A stretch of DNA of 64,000 nucleotides, taken from NCBI RefSeq assembly GCF_000808535.1, contig NZ_JWLV01000048.1:186001-250000 (forward strand), written 5' to 3'. Positions within the stretch are counted from its first letter, which is position 1; the number at the start of each line of letters is the position of its first letter. The notes under the pieces were generated by a model. The model was given only the letters and a program-made list of their open reading frames with translations. It did not search any database and had not been told where the DNA came from. The translations under genes and the position numbers were made by a program. The stretch is from Vibrio sinaloensis (GTDB lineage Bacteria > Pseudomonadota > Gammaproteobacteria > Enterobacterales > Vibrionaceae). Positions 1 to 8,882 of this stretch are shown here, piece after piece.

Positions 1-27
1 CAAAAACGATTATAAAAAGGATTCATT

Positions 28-1368
28 ATGTCTGACAAAAGACGTTATTTTGGTACAGATGGTGTTCGTGGCAAAGTTGGGCAATACCCAATTACACCGG
101 ATTTTGTACTAAAGCTTGGCTGGGCTGCTGGTCGCGTACTGGCAAAACAGGGAACAAAGAAAGTCATTATTGGTAAAGATACCCGTATTTCTGGCTACAT
201 GCTGGAATCGGCTCTCGAAGCCGGTCTTGCCGCTGCGGGTCTAAAAGCAACGTTTACCGGTCCAATGCCAACGCCTGCAGTGGCTTACTTGACGCAAACT
301 TTCCGTGCCGAAGCGGGCATTGTTATCTCTGCTTCACACAACCCGTACTATGACAACGGCATTAAGTTCTTCTCATCTGAGGGAACTAAACTTCCTGATG
401 ATATTGAGCTGGCGATTGAAGCGGAACTGGACAAAGAGATCGAGTGTGTCGAATCGGCGGAACTTGGTAAAGCGACGCGCTTAAATGACGCAGCAGGTCG
501 TTACATTGAGTTTTGTAAGAGTACTTTCCCATCTGAGCTTAGCCTTGCCAATCTTAAGATTGTTGTCGATTGTGCTCATGGTGCGACTTACCACATTGCG
601 CCTAACGTATTCAAAGAACTTGGTGCAGAAGTGGTTGCCATGGGCGTAGAGCCTAACGGCACAAACATTAACCACGAAGTGGGTGCGACTGATGTGCGTG
701 CACTGCAAAAACGCGTGGTTGAAGAGCAGGCACACCTCGGCCTTGCCTTTGATGGTGATGGTGACCGTATCATCATGGTTGACCATTTGGGCAATAAGAT
801 TGACGGTGACCAAATCGCTTACATCATCGCACGCGACGCACTTCGCCGTGGTGAGCTAAAAGGTGGGGTCGTTGGTACGCTAATGACTAACCTTGGTATG
901 GAAAATGGCCTTAAGCAACTTGGTATTCCTTTTGTTCGTGCAGCAGTAGGCGATCGCTACGTAATGGAACAACTGCTTGAGAAAGGCTGGAAGATCGGTG
1001 CTGAAAACTCGGGTCACGTGATCCTACTGGACAAAGTCACAACGGGTGATGCGATTGTTGCTGCGCTGCAAGTGATTGCTTCGGTTGTGGGGAGTGATAT
1101 GACACTTCATGATCTATCACAAGGGATGAAGCTATACCCTCAAGTGCTTGAAAATGTCCGTTTCTCTGGCGACTCTAACCCACTTGAAGCCGCTGCGGTG
1201 ATTACTGCAACCAAAGAAGTGGAAGCAGAGCTTGGTGAAAAGGGACGCGTGCTACTGCGTAAGTCTGGTACTGAGCCGTTGATTCGAGTGATGGTTGAGG
1301 GTGAAGATGCAGAGCTAGTTCAATCGTCGGCACTTAAGATTGCAGAGGCAGTGAAAGCTAGCTTCTAA
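28..1368 (+). CDS. glmM: phosphoglucosamine mutase GlmM
   Basis: Converts glucosamine-6-phosphate to glucosamine-1-phosphate, the step before GlmU on the way to UDP-GlcNAc for peptidoglycan and LPS; cytosolic. At 446 residues it has the usual family length. The phosphoserine loop ISASHNP is near residues 100-106 (catalytic Ser about 103), the metal loop DGDGDR near 244, the sugar-binding ENSGH near 328, and the phosphate-binding RKSGTEPLIR near 412. AAGGA sits about 7 nt before the ATG. It is followed by its own terminator. The gene usually found upstream (folP) would lie outside the window. Confidence 0.97.
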   Translation: MSDKRRYFGTDGVRGKVGQYPITPDFVLKLGWAAGRVLAKQGTKKVIIGKDTRISGYMLESALEAGLAAAGLKATFTGPMPTPAVAYLTQTFRAEAGIVISASHNPYYDNGIKFFSSEGTKLPDDIELAIEAELDKEIECVESAELGKATRLNDAAGRYIEFCKSTFPSELSLANLKIVVDCAHGATYHIAPNVFKELGAEVVAMGVEPNGTNINHEVGATDVRALQKRVVEEQAHLGLAFDGDGDRIIMVDHLGNKIDGDQIAYIIARDALRRGELKGGVVGTLMTNLGMENGLKQLGIPFVRAAVGDRYVMEQLLEKGWKIGAENSGHVILLDKVTTGDAIVAALQVIASVVGSDMTLHDLSQGMKLYPQVLENVRFSGDSNPLEAAAVITATKEVEAELGEKGRVLLRKSGTEPLIRVMVEGEDAELVQSSALKIAEAVKASF

Positions 1369-1386
1369 GCCTCTCTTTCCGAGATC

Positions 1387-1418
1387 AAAGCGCTACCATC
1401 GAGTGGCGCTTTTGTTTT
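1387..1418 (+). terminator. terminator after glmM
   Basis: A 10-bp stem (AAAGCGCTAC / GTGGCGCTTT, with one G-U pair) is followed by TTGTTTTT. It lies 19 bases after the glmM stop. Confidence 0.7.
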
Positions 1419-1508
1419 TCTGGAAAGCTGAAAGTCGCAGTGAAATGGTTGATTCCGTCCGCTAGATTTGTGGTAGCATGGGCGCGTTTTAAATGGTGGT
1501 GGGTCGGT

Positions 1509-1907
1509 ATGACGCAACAAGAGCAACAGTTTTTACATGAGATGGGCATTCAGAGTTATGAGATCGCGCATCCTGAACGATTACTTGGCTACTCGACTCC
1601 TGAATGGGTACTGCCCGAGTCATGCCAACTATTGCTAGTCTCTCCTCAGTTACCTCAAGGGGCGACAGCTGTGATGTTTGAGCGCGTTTTAAAAAGCATC
1701 AACTTGTCACTTGAGCAGGCATTGCACATCTATCCAGAGCAACTTGGCTTACTTAGCCAACATTCCTTAGAGTGGGTGTGGTTTGCAGGCTGCGATAAGA
1801 ATGAGGAAGTGACACCCAAAACGCTAACCTCTCCGTTGCTCGAAGAGATCGATGGTAATACCCAACACCGCCGTTCATTGTGGCAGCAAATTTGTACCTA
1901 CCAATAA
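1509..1907 (+). CDS. holD: DNA polymerase III psi subunit HolD
   Basis: Psi joins chi (HolC) to the clamp-loader complex and links SSB to the replicase. The 132-residue product (MTQQEQQFLHEMGIQSYEI...) resembles Vibrio/enteric HolD in length and in its N-terminal region, which is the part that binds chi. The reading frame is open upstream to 1440, but the ATG at 1509 gives the family N-terminus. It ends 5 bases before rimI, the same holD-rimI pairing as in E. coli, so the two are probably co-transcribed. HolD sequences diverge quickly, so the call leans partly on context. Confidence 0.85.
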   Translation: MTQQEQQFLHEMGIQSYEIAHPERLLGYSTPEWVLPESCQLLLVSPQLPQGATAVMFERVLKSINLSLEQALHIYPEQLGLLSQHSLEWVWFAGCDKNEEVTPKTLTSPLLEEIDGNTQHRRSLWQQICTYQ

Positions 1908-1912
1908 ACATT

Positions 1913-2359
1913 ATGACTTTACACTGTATTCCACTTGCGCCTGAACACTTAGGCGATGTCTATCGTATCGAATGCTTGGCTCACACTCACCCTTGGTCGG
2001 AAACTTTAATCCGCGATATTGATAGTCGAGGAGCTTGCCATCATGTGATGTTCGATGGTGATAAACTTGTTGGCTATTTTTATGCACAGAATATTGTTGG
2101 AGAAGTGACTCTACTCAATATTGCTGTCGATCCCAGTTTGCAGGGGAAAGGGTACGGCAAAGCGCTTATTGAACATCTAATCTCGATATGCCAAGAAGGT
2201 GGTGCTGAGAGCATTTGGCTTGAAGTTCGAGAAAGCAATGCGCGCGCCTTTAACCTATATGACGCCGTCGGATTTAATGAGGTAGATAGACGACTCAACT
2301 ATTATCCAACAGACAAAGGAAAAGAAGATGCACTCATTATGAGTTACATCTTCTTTTAA
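1913..2359 (+). CDS. rimI: ribosomal protein S18 alanine N-acetyltransferase RimI
   Basis: GNAT-family enzyme that acetylates the N-terminal alanine of ribosomal protein S18. The 148-residue product carries the acetyl-CoA motif QGKGYGKAL near residues 79-87, the beta-strand 4 segment LLNIAVDPSLQ before it, and the usual ending ARAFNLYDAVGFNEVDRR. The frame is open from 1880 inside holD, but ATG 1913 gives the normal length (MTLHCIPLAP...). It directly follows holD and runs convergent to the GGDEF-EAL gene, with only 6 bases between the stops. Confidence 0.93.
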   Translation: MTLHCIPLAPEHLGDVYRIECLAHTHPWSETLIRDIDSRGACHHVMFDGDKLVGYFYAQNIVGEVTLLNIAVDPSLQGKGYGKALIEHLISICQEGGAESIWLEVRESNARAFNLYDAVGFNEVDRRLNYYPTDKGKEDALIMSYIFF

Positions 2360-2365
2360 GATGGG

Positions 2366-4417
2366 CTACTTTTGGATCGCTTTGATGGGCGAACCGTCTT
2401 CTATCGCGTAGTAATTTCTCGCAAAGCGCTCAGTGAGCTCACTCGCTGGCAGAGGTTTGTCGAATAAGTAACCTTGGAACTGATCGCAGCCTAACTCTTT
2501 GAGGGTATTGAGCTCATTGCAGTCCTCTACGCCCTCGGCAATGACCTCCAAGTTAAGTCGTTTCGCGGTCATGATAATAGTATCAACAATGGCTTGGTCA
2601 CTTTCATCGAGGTGCAGTTGGGTGACAAACGAGCGGTCGATCTTCAACACATCGACAGCCAGATGTTTGAGGTATTTAAGCGAAGAGTAACCTGTACCGA
2701 AGTCATCGATCGATGTCTTCAAATTGTACTCTTTTAACTTCACCATCTTTTGGATGGCACTTTCTACATTTTCTAGCAGTAGATTTTCTGTAATTTCTAG
2801 CTCGATTTGATCGCCACTGATGTTGGCTTGTGTCAAAGCGTCATGGATGTGTTCGACAAACGAGTCCTGAGAGAACTGCAAAGGACTAATGTTGATGGCT
2901 AAACGGCGGAAGGTCTCCGGCAGTACGCCTTCTTTTTGCCAAGTGGCATATTGATAACACGCCTTCTCGATAATCCAATTGCCGATCTGAAGAATCTGTC
3001 CTGTTTCCTCTGCGATAGGCATAAACACCCCAGGTGGCAACAACCCTTTTTCTGGGTGGTTCCAGCGAATGAGCGCTTCTACGCCAATGATTTGATGCTC
3101 ACTGTTTACTTGAGGCTGGTAGTAAAGTTCAAGGTGACCTTTGTTCAGTGCTTCATGTAGCCCTTTTTCTATTTCAAGGAAGGACTCAACTTGAGCCTGC
3201 ATTTCAGGCTCATAGAAGGTGTATTTATTGCGACCGCTCACCTTGGCTCTGTACAGCGCAGTATCCGCTTGGCGCAATACATCAATGTTGGTGTTACCCA
3301 CAGAAGGGAACAGTGCAATGCCGACGCTCATGGAGCAATAGAGCTGATGATCGTCAATGGAATAGGGGTTCGATATCAATGCTAAAAGTTGCTGCGCCAG
3401 TTCATGCGCTTTTTCAGCATTTGTGTTGGGTAATAAGATCGCGAATTCATCACCACCAATGCGTGCGGCGGTGTAATCGTCTTTTAACCACGCCTCAATC
3501 CTCATCGAAATCGCTTTTAGTAAGTGATCGCCAATGGTGTGGCCGAGTGAGTCATTAATGGTTTTGAAGCGATCCAAGTCGAGGTAGAAGAGTGCACCAG
3601 TTTCACTTTTAACGTTGGAGTCATCAATTGCTTTTCCCAATAACTGGAGTAGCAAACTGCGATTGGCGAGCCCAGTTAATGAATCGTAGTAGGCAAGCTG
3701 GTTCAACTTAACTTCAGCGGCTTCTCTGTCTTTCCAAAGGCTGTGAAAGGTTTTTGCAAGATGGCCAAGTTCGTCATCTCGATACAGCGTCGGTGGTGGA
3801 ATGTCGCTTTTGTTGTTCTGCAGTGAACGCACCCAGTCAATAAGCGTGACCAAAGGCTTAGACAGTTTTTGATAGAAAAAGAACAGCAAAATAGACGTAA
3901 GAAGTATGTTCCTGAATAAATCAAACAGTAAAATTTTACTGGTTTTGGAAATAAACTCTTTGGCGATATTGGCGCCGTTGACTGAAAAGGCCAGCGTGCC
4001 CACCACGACATGTGAATTGGGCTGGTGTAGCTCAGTGGTGTAGACCGGCGTGGTTGGCGTCAAGTAGTTGGAGAGGGCTTCTGTAAAGCCTCCTTGCAGG
4101 GATACGCTATTTTCCTTGCGCGTTAGAACATCACCGAAATCATCAATGATCTCCACTCGGTAGATGGCATTATCCATCATTAAACTGGACGCGACTTGTT
4201 CTGCAAGTAATTGATTTAAATGATACGCAGCTTGACTGGCGTTGGAGTAGTTTTGCAACAGCTTGAACTGATAGTGTTCTTCGATGCGCTTTTGCTCCTG
4301 ATGAAGATCCACCAAAATATGATAGAAGCTGAAACAGATTCCTAGCAGCACAGAAACTAGAAAGACGGTTTTGGCTTGTCTGAAGGCTAATGAATTTATC
4401 TTTTGGCTTTTCGGCAT
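2366..4417 (-). CDS. membrane GGDEF-EAL protein (c-di-GMP turnover)
   Basis: A 683-residue inner-membrane protein. Two transmembrane segments (about 17-38 and 162-183) flank a periplasmic sensor region of about 120 residues, followed by a HAMP-like linker (about 184-230), a diguanylate cyclase domain and a phosphodiesterase domain. GGDEF is intact at about 321-325, with no clear RxxD inhibitory site before it. EAL is intact at about 447-449, and the other EAL-domain signatures (EITE, DDFGTGYSSL, LKIDRSFV, AEGVE) are all present. Both activities are possible, so the net direction cannot be read from sequence. It is transcribed away from prfC. The signal sensed is unknown. Confidence 0.9.
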   Translation of the reverse strand: MPKSQKINSLAFRQAKTVFLVSVLLGICFSFYHILVDLHQEQKRIEEHYQFKLLQNYSNASQAAYHLNQLLAEQVASSLMMDNAIYRVEIIDDFGDVLTRKENSVSLQGGFTEALSNYLTPTTPVYTTELHQPNSHVVVGTLAFSVNGANIAKEFISKTSKILLFDLFRNILLTSILLFFFYQKLSKPLVTLIDWVRSLQNNKSDIPPPTLYRDDELGHLAKTFHSLWKDREAAEVKLNQLAYYDSLTGLANRSLLLQLLGKAIDDSNVKSETGALFYLDLDRFKTINDSLGHTIGDHLLKAISMRIEAWLKDDYTAARIGGDEFAILLPNTNAEKAHELAQQLLALISNPYSIDDHQLYCSMSVGIALFPSVGNTNIDVLRQADTALYRAKVSGRNKYTFYEPEMQAQVESFLEIEKGLHEALNKGHLELYYQPQVNSEHQIIGVEALIRWNHPEKGLLPPGVFMPIAEETGQILQIGNWIIEKACYQYATWQKEGVLPETFRRLAINISPLQFSQDSFVEHIHDALTQANISGDQIELEITENLLLENVESAIQKMVKLKEYNLKTSIDDFGTGYSSLKYLKHLAVDVLKIDRSFVTQLHLDESDQAIVDTIIMTAKRLNLEVIAEGVEDCNELNTLKELGCDQFQGYLFDKPLPASELTERFARNYYAIEDGSPIKAIQK

Positions 4418-4637
4418 AGTCGTATCAAGTTCCCTCTACTCCTTTAGTTATAGCCTATATTTATTGATATTTTAATTTGTCCCTTCAATGACTCTGATAT
4501 TGAGCCATTTTCGTCCTTGAAGTTGCCCCTCAAGAGAATATGAGAGAGAATACCGCGCAAAATTGAATCTAACGGCCGGAACAGTCAGAGTAACTGATTT
4601 TTAGGCTTCTGGTAACCAGACAAAAGAAGATCTTTTG

Positions 4638-6227
4638 ATGTCAAATACAGCTTTTCTTGGTGAAGTTTCTAAGCGCAAAACGTTCGCCATTATCTCGCAC
4701 CCAGATGCGGGTAAAACCACCATTACTGAAAAAGTACTACTTTTCGGACGCGCTATTCAAACTGCTGGTACGGTAAAAGGTCGTGGCTCTGCTCAACACG
4801 CTAAGTCAGACTGGATGGAAATGGAAAAAGAGCGTGGTATTTCGGTAACGACGTCGGTCATGCAGTTTCCATACAACGATTGTCTGGTCAATCTACTTGA
4901 TACTCCTGGACACGAAGACTTTTCGGAAGATACCTACCGTACTCTGACGGCTGTTGACTCTTGCTTGATGGTGATTGACGCGGCGAAAGGTGTCGAGGAT
5001 CGTACGCGCAAGTTGATGGAAGTGACACGTCTGCGTGACACGCCAATCGTCACCTTCATGAACAAATTGGACCGTGATGTACGTGACCCAATGGAAGTGC
5101 TTGATGAAGTTGAAAGCGAATTGGGTATGATGTGTGCCCCCATCTCTTGGCCAATCGGTTGTGGTAAAGAGTTCAAGGGTGTCTACCATATCCACCGTGA
5201 TGAAACGATCCTGTATGAATCTGGTCATGGTCATGAAATTCAAGAAGTACGCACAATTAAAGGGTTGGATAACCCAGAGCTTGATGAAGCAGTAGGCGCT
5301 GATCTTGCTGATAGCGTTCGTGAGGAACTTGAGCTGGTAATGGGTGCATGTCCTGAATTTGATTTGGAGCTGTTCCTGAAAGGTGAGTTGACCCCGGTTT
5401 ACTTCGGTACGGCACTAGGTAACTTCGGTGTTGACCACATGCTAGACGGTCTAACCAAGTGGGCTCCTGCACCTCAAACACGTGAAGCGAATGAACGCTC
5501 TGTTGAAGCGACTGAAGAAAACTTCTCAGGATTCGTATTTAAGATCCAAGCTAACATGGATCCGAAGCACCGCGACCGCATTGCTTTCATGCGTATTGTG
5601 TCGGGTACTTATAAGCAAGGCATGAAGATGAACCATGTGCGCATCGGTAAGCAAATCAACATTTCAGATGCGGTTACCTTTATGGCTGGCGATCGTTCGC
5701 GAGCTGAAAATGCGTATGCGGGCGACATCATTGGTCTTCACAACCACGGTACGATCCAAATCGGTGATACCTTCACTCAAGGTGAATCTCTGAAATTCTC
5801 AGGTATTCCTAACTTTGCACCTGAATTGTTCCGTCGTATTCGCTTGCGTGACCCACTGAAGCAGAAACAATTGCTTAAAGGCCTAGTTCAGCTTTCTGAA
5901 GAGGGCGCTGTACAGGTGTTCCGTCCACTACAAAACAATGATTTGATTGTTGGCGCTGTGGGTGTGCTGCAGTTTGATGTGGTTGTTGCGCGCCTTAAAG
6001 CCGAATACAACGTAGAAGCCATCTACGAGAGTGTTAACGTAGCAACGGCTCGTTGGGTTGAGTGCTCTGATGGTAAAAAACTGGATGAGTTCCAGCGTAA
6101 GAACCAAACCAACCTAGCATTGGATGGTGGTGATAATCTGACGTACATTGCGCCAACGATGGTAAATCTAAATCTGGCAAAAGAGCGTTTCCCAGAAGTG
6201 GAGTTCCGCGCGACTCGCGAACATTAA
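4638..6227 (+). CDS. prfC: peptide chain release factor 3 (RF3)
   Basis: Translational GTPase that recycles RF1/RF2 from the ribosome after termination. The 529-residue product has the G1 loop SHPDAGKTT near residue 20, the G3 motif DTPGHEDF near 87, the G4 motif NKLD near 141, and the RF3-specific C-terminal domains (IAPTMVNLNLAKERFPEVEF at the end). A TTG lies one codon earlier at 4635, but the ATG at 4638 gives MSNTAF. AAGAAGA lies upstream. The 220-base gap to the divergent GGDEF-EAL gene must hold both promoters. Confidence 0.97.
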   Translation: MSNTAFLGEVSKRKTFAIISHPDAGKTTITEKVLLFGRAIQTAGTVKGRGSAQHAKSDWMEMEKERGISVTTSVMQFPYNDCLVNLLDTPGHEDFSEDTYRTLTAVDSCLMVIDAAKGVEDRTRKLMEVTRLRDTPIVTFMNKLDRDVRDPMEVLDEVESELGMMCAPISWPIGCGKEFKGVYHIHRDETILYESGHGHEIQEVRTIKGLDNPELDEAVGADLADSVREELELVMGACPEFDLELFLKGELTPVYFGTALGNFGVDHMLDGLTKWAPAPQTREANERSVEATEENFSGFVFKIQANMDPKHRDRIAFMRIVSGTYKQGMKMNHVRIGKQINISDAVTFMAGDRSRAENAYAGDIIGLHNHGTIQIGDTFTQGESLKFSGIPNFAPELFRRIRLRDPLKQKQLLKGLVQLSEEGAVQVFRPLQNNDLIVGAVGVLQFDVVVARLKAEYNVEAIYESVNVATARWVECSDGKKLDEFQRKNQTNLALDGGDNLTYIAPTMVNLNLAKERFPEVEFRATREH

Positions 6228-6231
6228 TCTT

Positions 6232-6350
6232 CGTCGTATTTGGGGTGATAACTGCGTTAACTTCGCAAATTCACCCCAATCACATAGTGGACTATGCTCA
6301 TGGGGCTGAATTTGCTTGTTGCCTTGTTCTAACCCCAACTACTTAGAATC
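6232..6350. repeat. folded intergenic repeat of the Vibrio type
   Basis: Directly after the prfC stop lies a non-coding element with nested inverted repeats. GCAAATTCACCCCA (6265-6278) pairs with TGGGGCTGAATTTGC (6301-6315) with one bulged base. A tight hairpin CATAGT-GG-ACTATG (6283-6296) lies between them. An outer pair TTGGGGT / ACCCCAA lies near 6240 and 6331. I recall similar sequences (ACTGCGTTAACTTC..., GCTTGTTGCCTTGT...) scattered between genes in Vibrio genomes, so I call it a dispersed repeat; only one copy is in this window. Confidence 0.6.
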
Positions 6351-6374
6351 ATATTGAAAATCTAAGCTTAAAAG

Positions 6375-6403
6375 ATACCGCTTTATCAAGGCGGTATTTT
6401 TTT
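6375..6403 (+). terminator. terminator after prfC and the repeat
   Basis: ATACCGC-TTTATCAA-GGCGGTAT followed by seven T. It lies about 150 bases after the prfC stop, beyond the repeat element, so the repeat is probably included in the prfC transcript. Confidence 0.75.
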
Positions 6404-6481
6404 GTGTGTCATTCCATGGAGCGACGAAGGATTGAGCAAGGAATCTTTCAACGCGCTCTGTAAACCAATTGTTCTGCGCAT

Positions 6482-6512
6482 AAAAAAGGGTTGATGCTTT
6501 CACATCAACCCT
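6482..6512 (-). terminator. terminator after srmB
   Basis: Read on the minus strand, GGGTTGATG-TGAAAG-CATCAACCC is followed by TTTTTT, 24 bases past the srmB stop. The interval 6404-6481, between this and the prfC terminator, holds no gene. It has one short inverted pair, ATTCC (6411-6415) and GGAAT (6440-6444). Confidence 0.85.
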
Positions 6513-6535
6513 TGCAGTATTATTGAATCAAGACG

Positions 6536-7768
6536 TTACTTTTTCTTCTTAGCGACTTTCTTCTTACCTTTCGCGGCTGTTTTCTTTTTGTCGTCTTTTT
6601 TCTTCTTCTTAAACACAGGCTTTTTGTGTTTAGGACGCATCTCTTTGATAAAGCGCTCTTTGATGTCTTCTTTTACGTAGCGAGCAACGCGATCTAGCAT
6701 TGGTTGGTCGTGCGCTTCAACAAGAGATACTGCATTACCTTTCTTACCTGCACGAGCAGTACGACCAATACGGTGTAGGTACACATCCGCACTGCGTGGC
6801 ATGTCATAGTTAATGACATGGCTTACATCAGGAAGATCGATACCACGAGCCGCAACGTCGGTTGCCAGTAGTACATTCACCGTACCGTCTCGAAAACGCG
6901 CGATGGCATTGTTACGACGATCTTGTGGCATTTCACCTTGAATCCATGCACAAGGGATTTGCGCTTTTTCGAGTTCAGTACGCAGCTCGCCAAGACGCTC
7001 ACGAGTTTTTAAGAACACGATTGAACGCTCAGCTTGATCAGTGATGATCTTCTTCAGCAGCTCAAGTTTGTGGTTCATATCGTCAGCACGATGGTACCAC
7101 TGGGCGATTTTTTTGCGCTCACGACGAGATGGTTCCGCATCAATATCTGCTGGATTTTTAAGTAGATCTGCAGTGAAGCCTTCAACGCCTTTACCTTCCA
7201 GTGTTGCCGAGAACAATAGTGTTTGTTTACGCCAACGACACTCGTTAGACAAACGATCCACTGTTGGGCCAAAGCCCATATCTAGCATGCGATCCGCTTC
7301 ATCAAGGACCAGCCATTCAATCGCACGACAGTCAAAGCGCTCTGCATTGATGTACTCCATCAAGCGTCCTGGTGTCGCTACTACGATATCTTGGGTTTTA
7401 CCTAAGATGTCCGCGTGCTCTTGGTACTGAACACCGCCGGTAATGGTGAAGATATTCAGCTTAGTATGCTTAGCCAGTGCGCGAGCTTGGTCTGCGACCT
7501 GCATTGCTAACTCACGTGTCGGAGTCAGGATCAGAATACGAGCAGGCCCCGGTTTACGACGAGGAAAGTCTTGTAAATATTGCAGCGCAGGCAAAACAAA
7601 AGCGGCTGTTTTACCCGTACCAGTCGGGGCTGAAGCCAAGATATCTCGGCCATCTAACGCTTGCGGAATGGCTTCAGCCTGAATTTGTGTTGGGCGGTCA
7701 TAACCCATTTCTTCAATGGCGAGGAGTAGGTTAGGGTCTAGCTCCAATTCAGCGAAATTTCTGATCAC
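6536..7768 (-). CDS. srmB: ATP-dependent RNA helicase SrmB (DEAD-box)
   Basis: DEAD-box helicase that helps early assembly of the 50S ribosomal subunit. The 410-residue product has the Q motif near residue 25, motif I APTGTGKTA near 49, PTRELA near 90, DEAD near 157, SAT near 189, and the helicase C-terminal motif HRIGRTARAGK near 335. The last 35 residues are a lysine-rich tail that probably binds RNA. SrmB rather than DeaD/RhlE is chosen from the N-terminus MIRNFAELELDPNLL and from the neighbour trmN6, which sits beside srmB in E. coli too. It starts 90 bases after trmN6 on the same strand. Confidence 0.93.
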   Translation of the reverse strand: MIRNFAELELDPNLLLAIEEMGYDRPTQIQAEAIPQALDGRDILASAPTGTGKTAAFVLPALQYLQDFPRRKPGPARILILTPTRELAMQVADQARALAKHTKLNIFTITGGVQYQEHADILGKTQDIVVATPGRLMEYINAERFDCRAIEWLVLDEADRMLDMGFGPTVDRLSNECRWRKQTLLFSATLEGKGVEGFTADLLKNPADIDAEPSRRERKKIAQWYHRADDMNHKLELLKKIITDQAERSIVFLKTRERLGELRTELEKAQIPCAWIQGEMPQDRRNNAIARFRDGTVNVLLATDVAARGIDLPDVSHVINYDMPRSADVYLHRIGRTARAGKKGNAVSLVEAHDQPMLDRVARYVKEDIKERFIKEMRPKHKKPVFKKKKKDDKKKTAAKGKKKVAKKKK

Positions 7769-7833
7769 TATAAGGTCTCCACAAGCGAGTTGATGTGAGC
7801 ATTAAATTTAAGGGGTCGTATTATAGAGTGTTC

Positions 7834-7849
7834 GGTGACAAGGATCACA
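7834..7849. promoter_or_regulatory. possible CRP site upstream of srmB
   Basis: GGTGACAAGGATCACA matches the CRP consensus TGTGA-N6-TCACA at 9 of 10 positions. It lies in the trmN6-srmB gap, 66 bases before the srmB start. This is a sequence match only. Confidence 0.35.
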
Positions 7850-7858
7850 CCTTATTTT

Positions 7859-8566
7859 CTACATCTTTAGATAAAACGCCTTTGTTAGTTGGATAAACGC
7901 GTCACTGTAGCCATCTGCGGTACGAATCGTGAGTTCGGATGTTTCACAACCTATAGGCTCTTTTCCTATTTGAATCAAAAGCCTGCTTACTGCTTTCATT
8001 TCTGTAGTTTTGACTCGGCACAAGCGCTGCACATGCCAACCTTGATCGATGGCAAGTGAGATAAAGGCTTCTCCTTCAGTGGCAGGGAGGACAAAGCTGG
8101 CTTTGCCTTGAGCTGTGAGTCGTTCCCAACAGCGAGTAAGTAACGAAGAGTGATTGAGTGTGTCGGTGTGGCGAGCGATTGCTCGGCTAGTGTCTTGTGC
8201 CTTTTCTCCGCTATTGAAGTAAGGCGGGTTGCAAATGATGGCATCAAAGCGATGGCTAAACTCTGCGTTTAGTATGTCACCTTGATGAAGCGTGAGCCTG
8301 TCTTGCCAAGGGGAGTTGGAAAAATTACTTATCGCTGCGTCACATGCGTTCTGGTCGATATCAATCGCATCGATGGTTAGAGTGGGTTTTCTCTGCGCGC
8401 ACATTAATGCCAGTAACCCCGTTCCTGTACCTATATCGAGTAAGAAATCTACCTGGCTGAGGTTAGCCCAGGCGCCAAGCAAAACGCCATCGGTACTGAC
8501 TGGCATGCCAGAGAGGCCGCCGGTGATTTTGAACTGCTTAAACTCAAAGCTTTTTGTCTTTTTCAT
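7859..8566 (-). CDS. trmN6: tRNA1(Val) (adenine37-N6)-methyltransferase TrmN6
   Basis: SAM-dependent methyltransferase that makes m6A37 in tRNA1(Val); in E. coli it is YfiC. The 235-residue product has the SAM-binding motif DIGTGTGLLALMCAQR near residues 44-59 and the N6-adenine methyltransferase signature NPPYF near residue 112. It begins MKKTKSFEFKQFKITGG, typical of the family. It heads a probable two-gene unit with srmB. Confidence 0.93.
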   Translation of the reverse strand: MKKTKSFEFKQFKITGGLSGMPVSTDGVLLGAWANLSQVDFLLDIGTGTGLLALMCAQRKPTLTIDAIDIDQNACDAAISNFSNSPWQDRLTLHQGDILNAEFSHRFDAIICNPPYFNSGEKAQDTSRAIARHTDTLNHSSLLTRCWERLTAQGKASFVLPATEGEAFISLAIDQGWHVQRLCRVKTTEMKAVSRLLIQIGKEPIGCETSELTIRTADGYSDAFIQLTKAFYLKM

Positions 8567-8882
8567 GAAATTTTATGTTTGTCGGTATTGGTGTTGTTTT
8601 TGAGTTATTTGATCTGTTGTTAATGGTTTGTTTGGTTTTTTGTTCTATTTGTGTTCTGATTGTTTTTGAAAATGATTGGTTAATCTTGCTGCGTTAGTTT
8701 TTTAATATAGTGATATGTGCTGCAAATTTGCTGTTGTTATAAATTTATATGGTGTTTTTGGCCTTTCGGTTGCGGATAGATGAGTATTTCGTCATTATGC
8801 GCGCCTTAATTTATCGATTGAAAGGCATATTCGACCTTTCAACAAACACAACATCATATTAATAGAAATGTAAGGGTTAGCT
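8567..8882. promoter_or_regulatory. trmN6-brnQ divergent intergenic region
   Basis: This 316-base gap must carry promoters for trmN6 (minus) and brnQ (plus). The trmN6-side half (about 8570-8700) is strongly T/G-biased on the plus strand, with many TTTG and TTGTT steps. Near brnQ there is a perfect 8-bp inverted repeat, TTGAAAGG-N9-CCTTTCAA (8818-8842), ending about 40 bases before the start. It has no T-run after it, so it is more likely an operator or leader stem than a terminator. Confidence 0.45.

Noticed and set aside
3148..3558. 136-codon plus-strand frame opposite the GGDEF-EAL gene
   Set aside because: It lies wholly antisense to conserved domain codons and its protein has no domain-like pattern.
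7041..7430. 129-codon plus-strand frame opposite srmB
   Set aside because: Serine-rich shadow of the helicase gene, with no ribosome-binding site.
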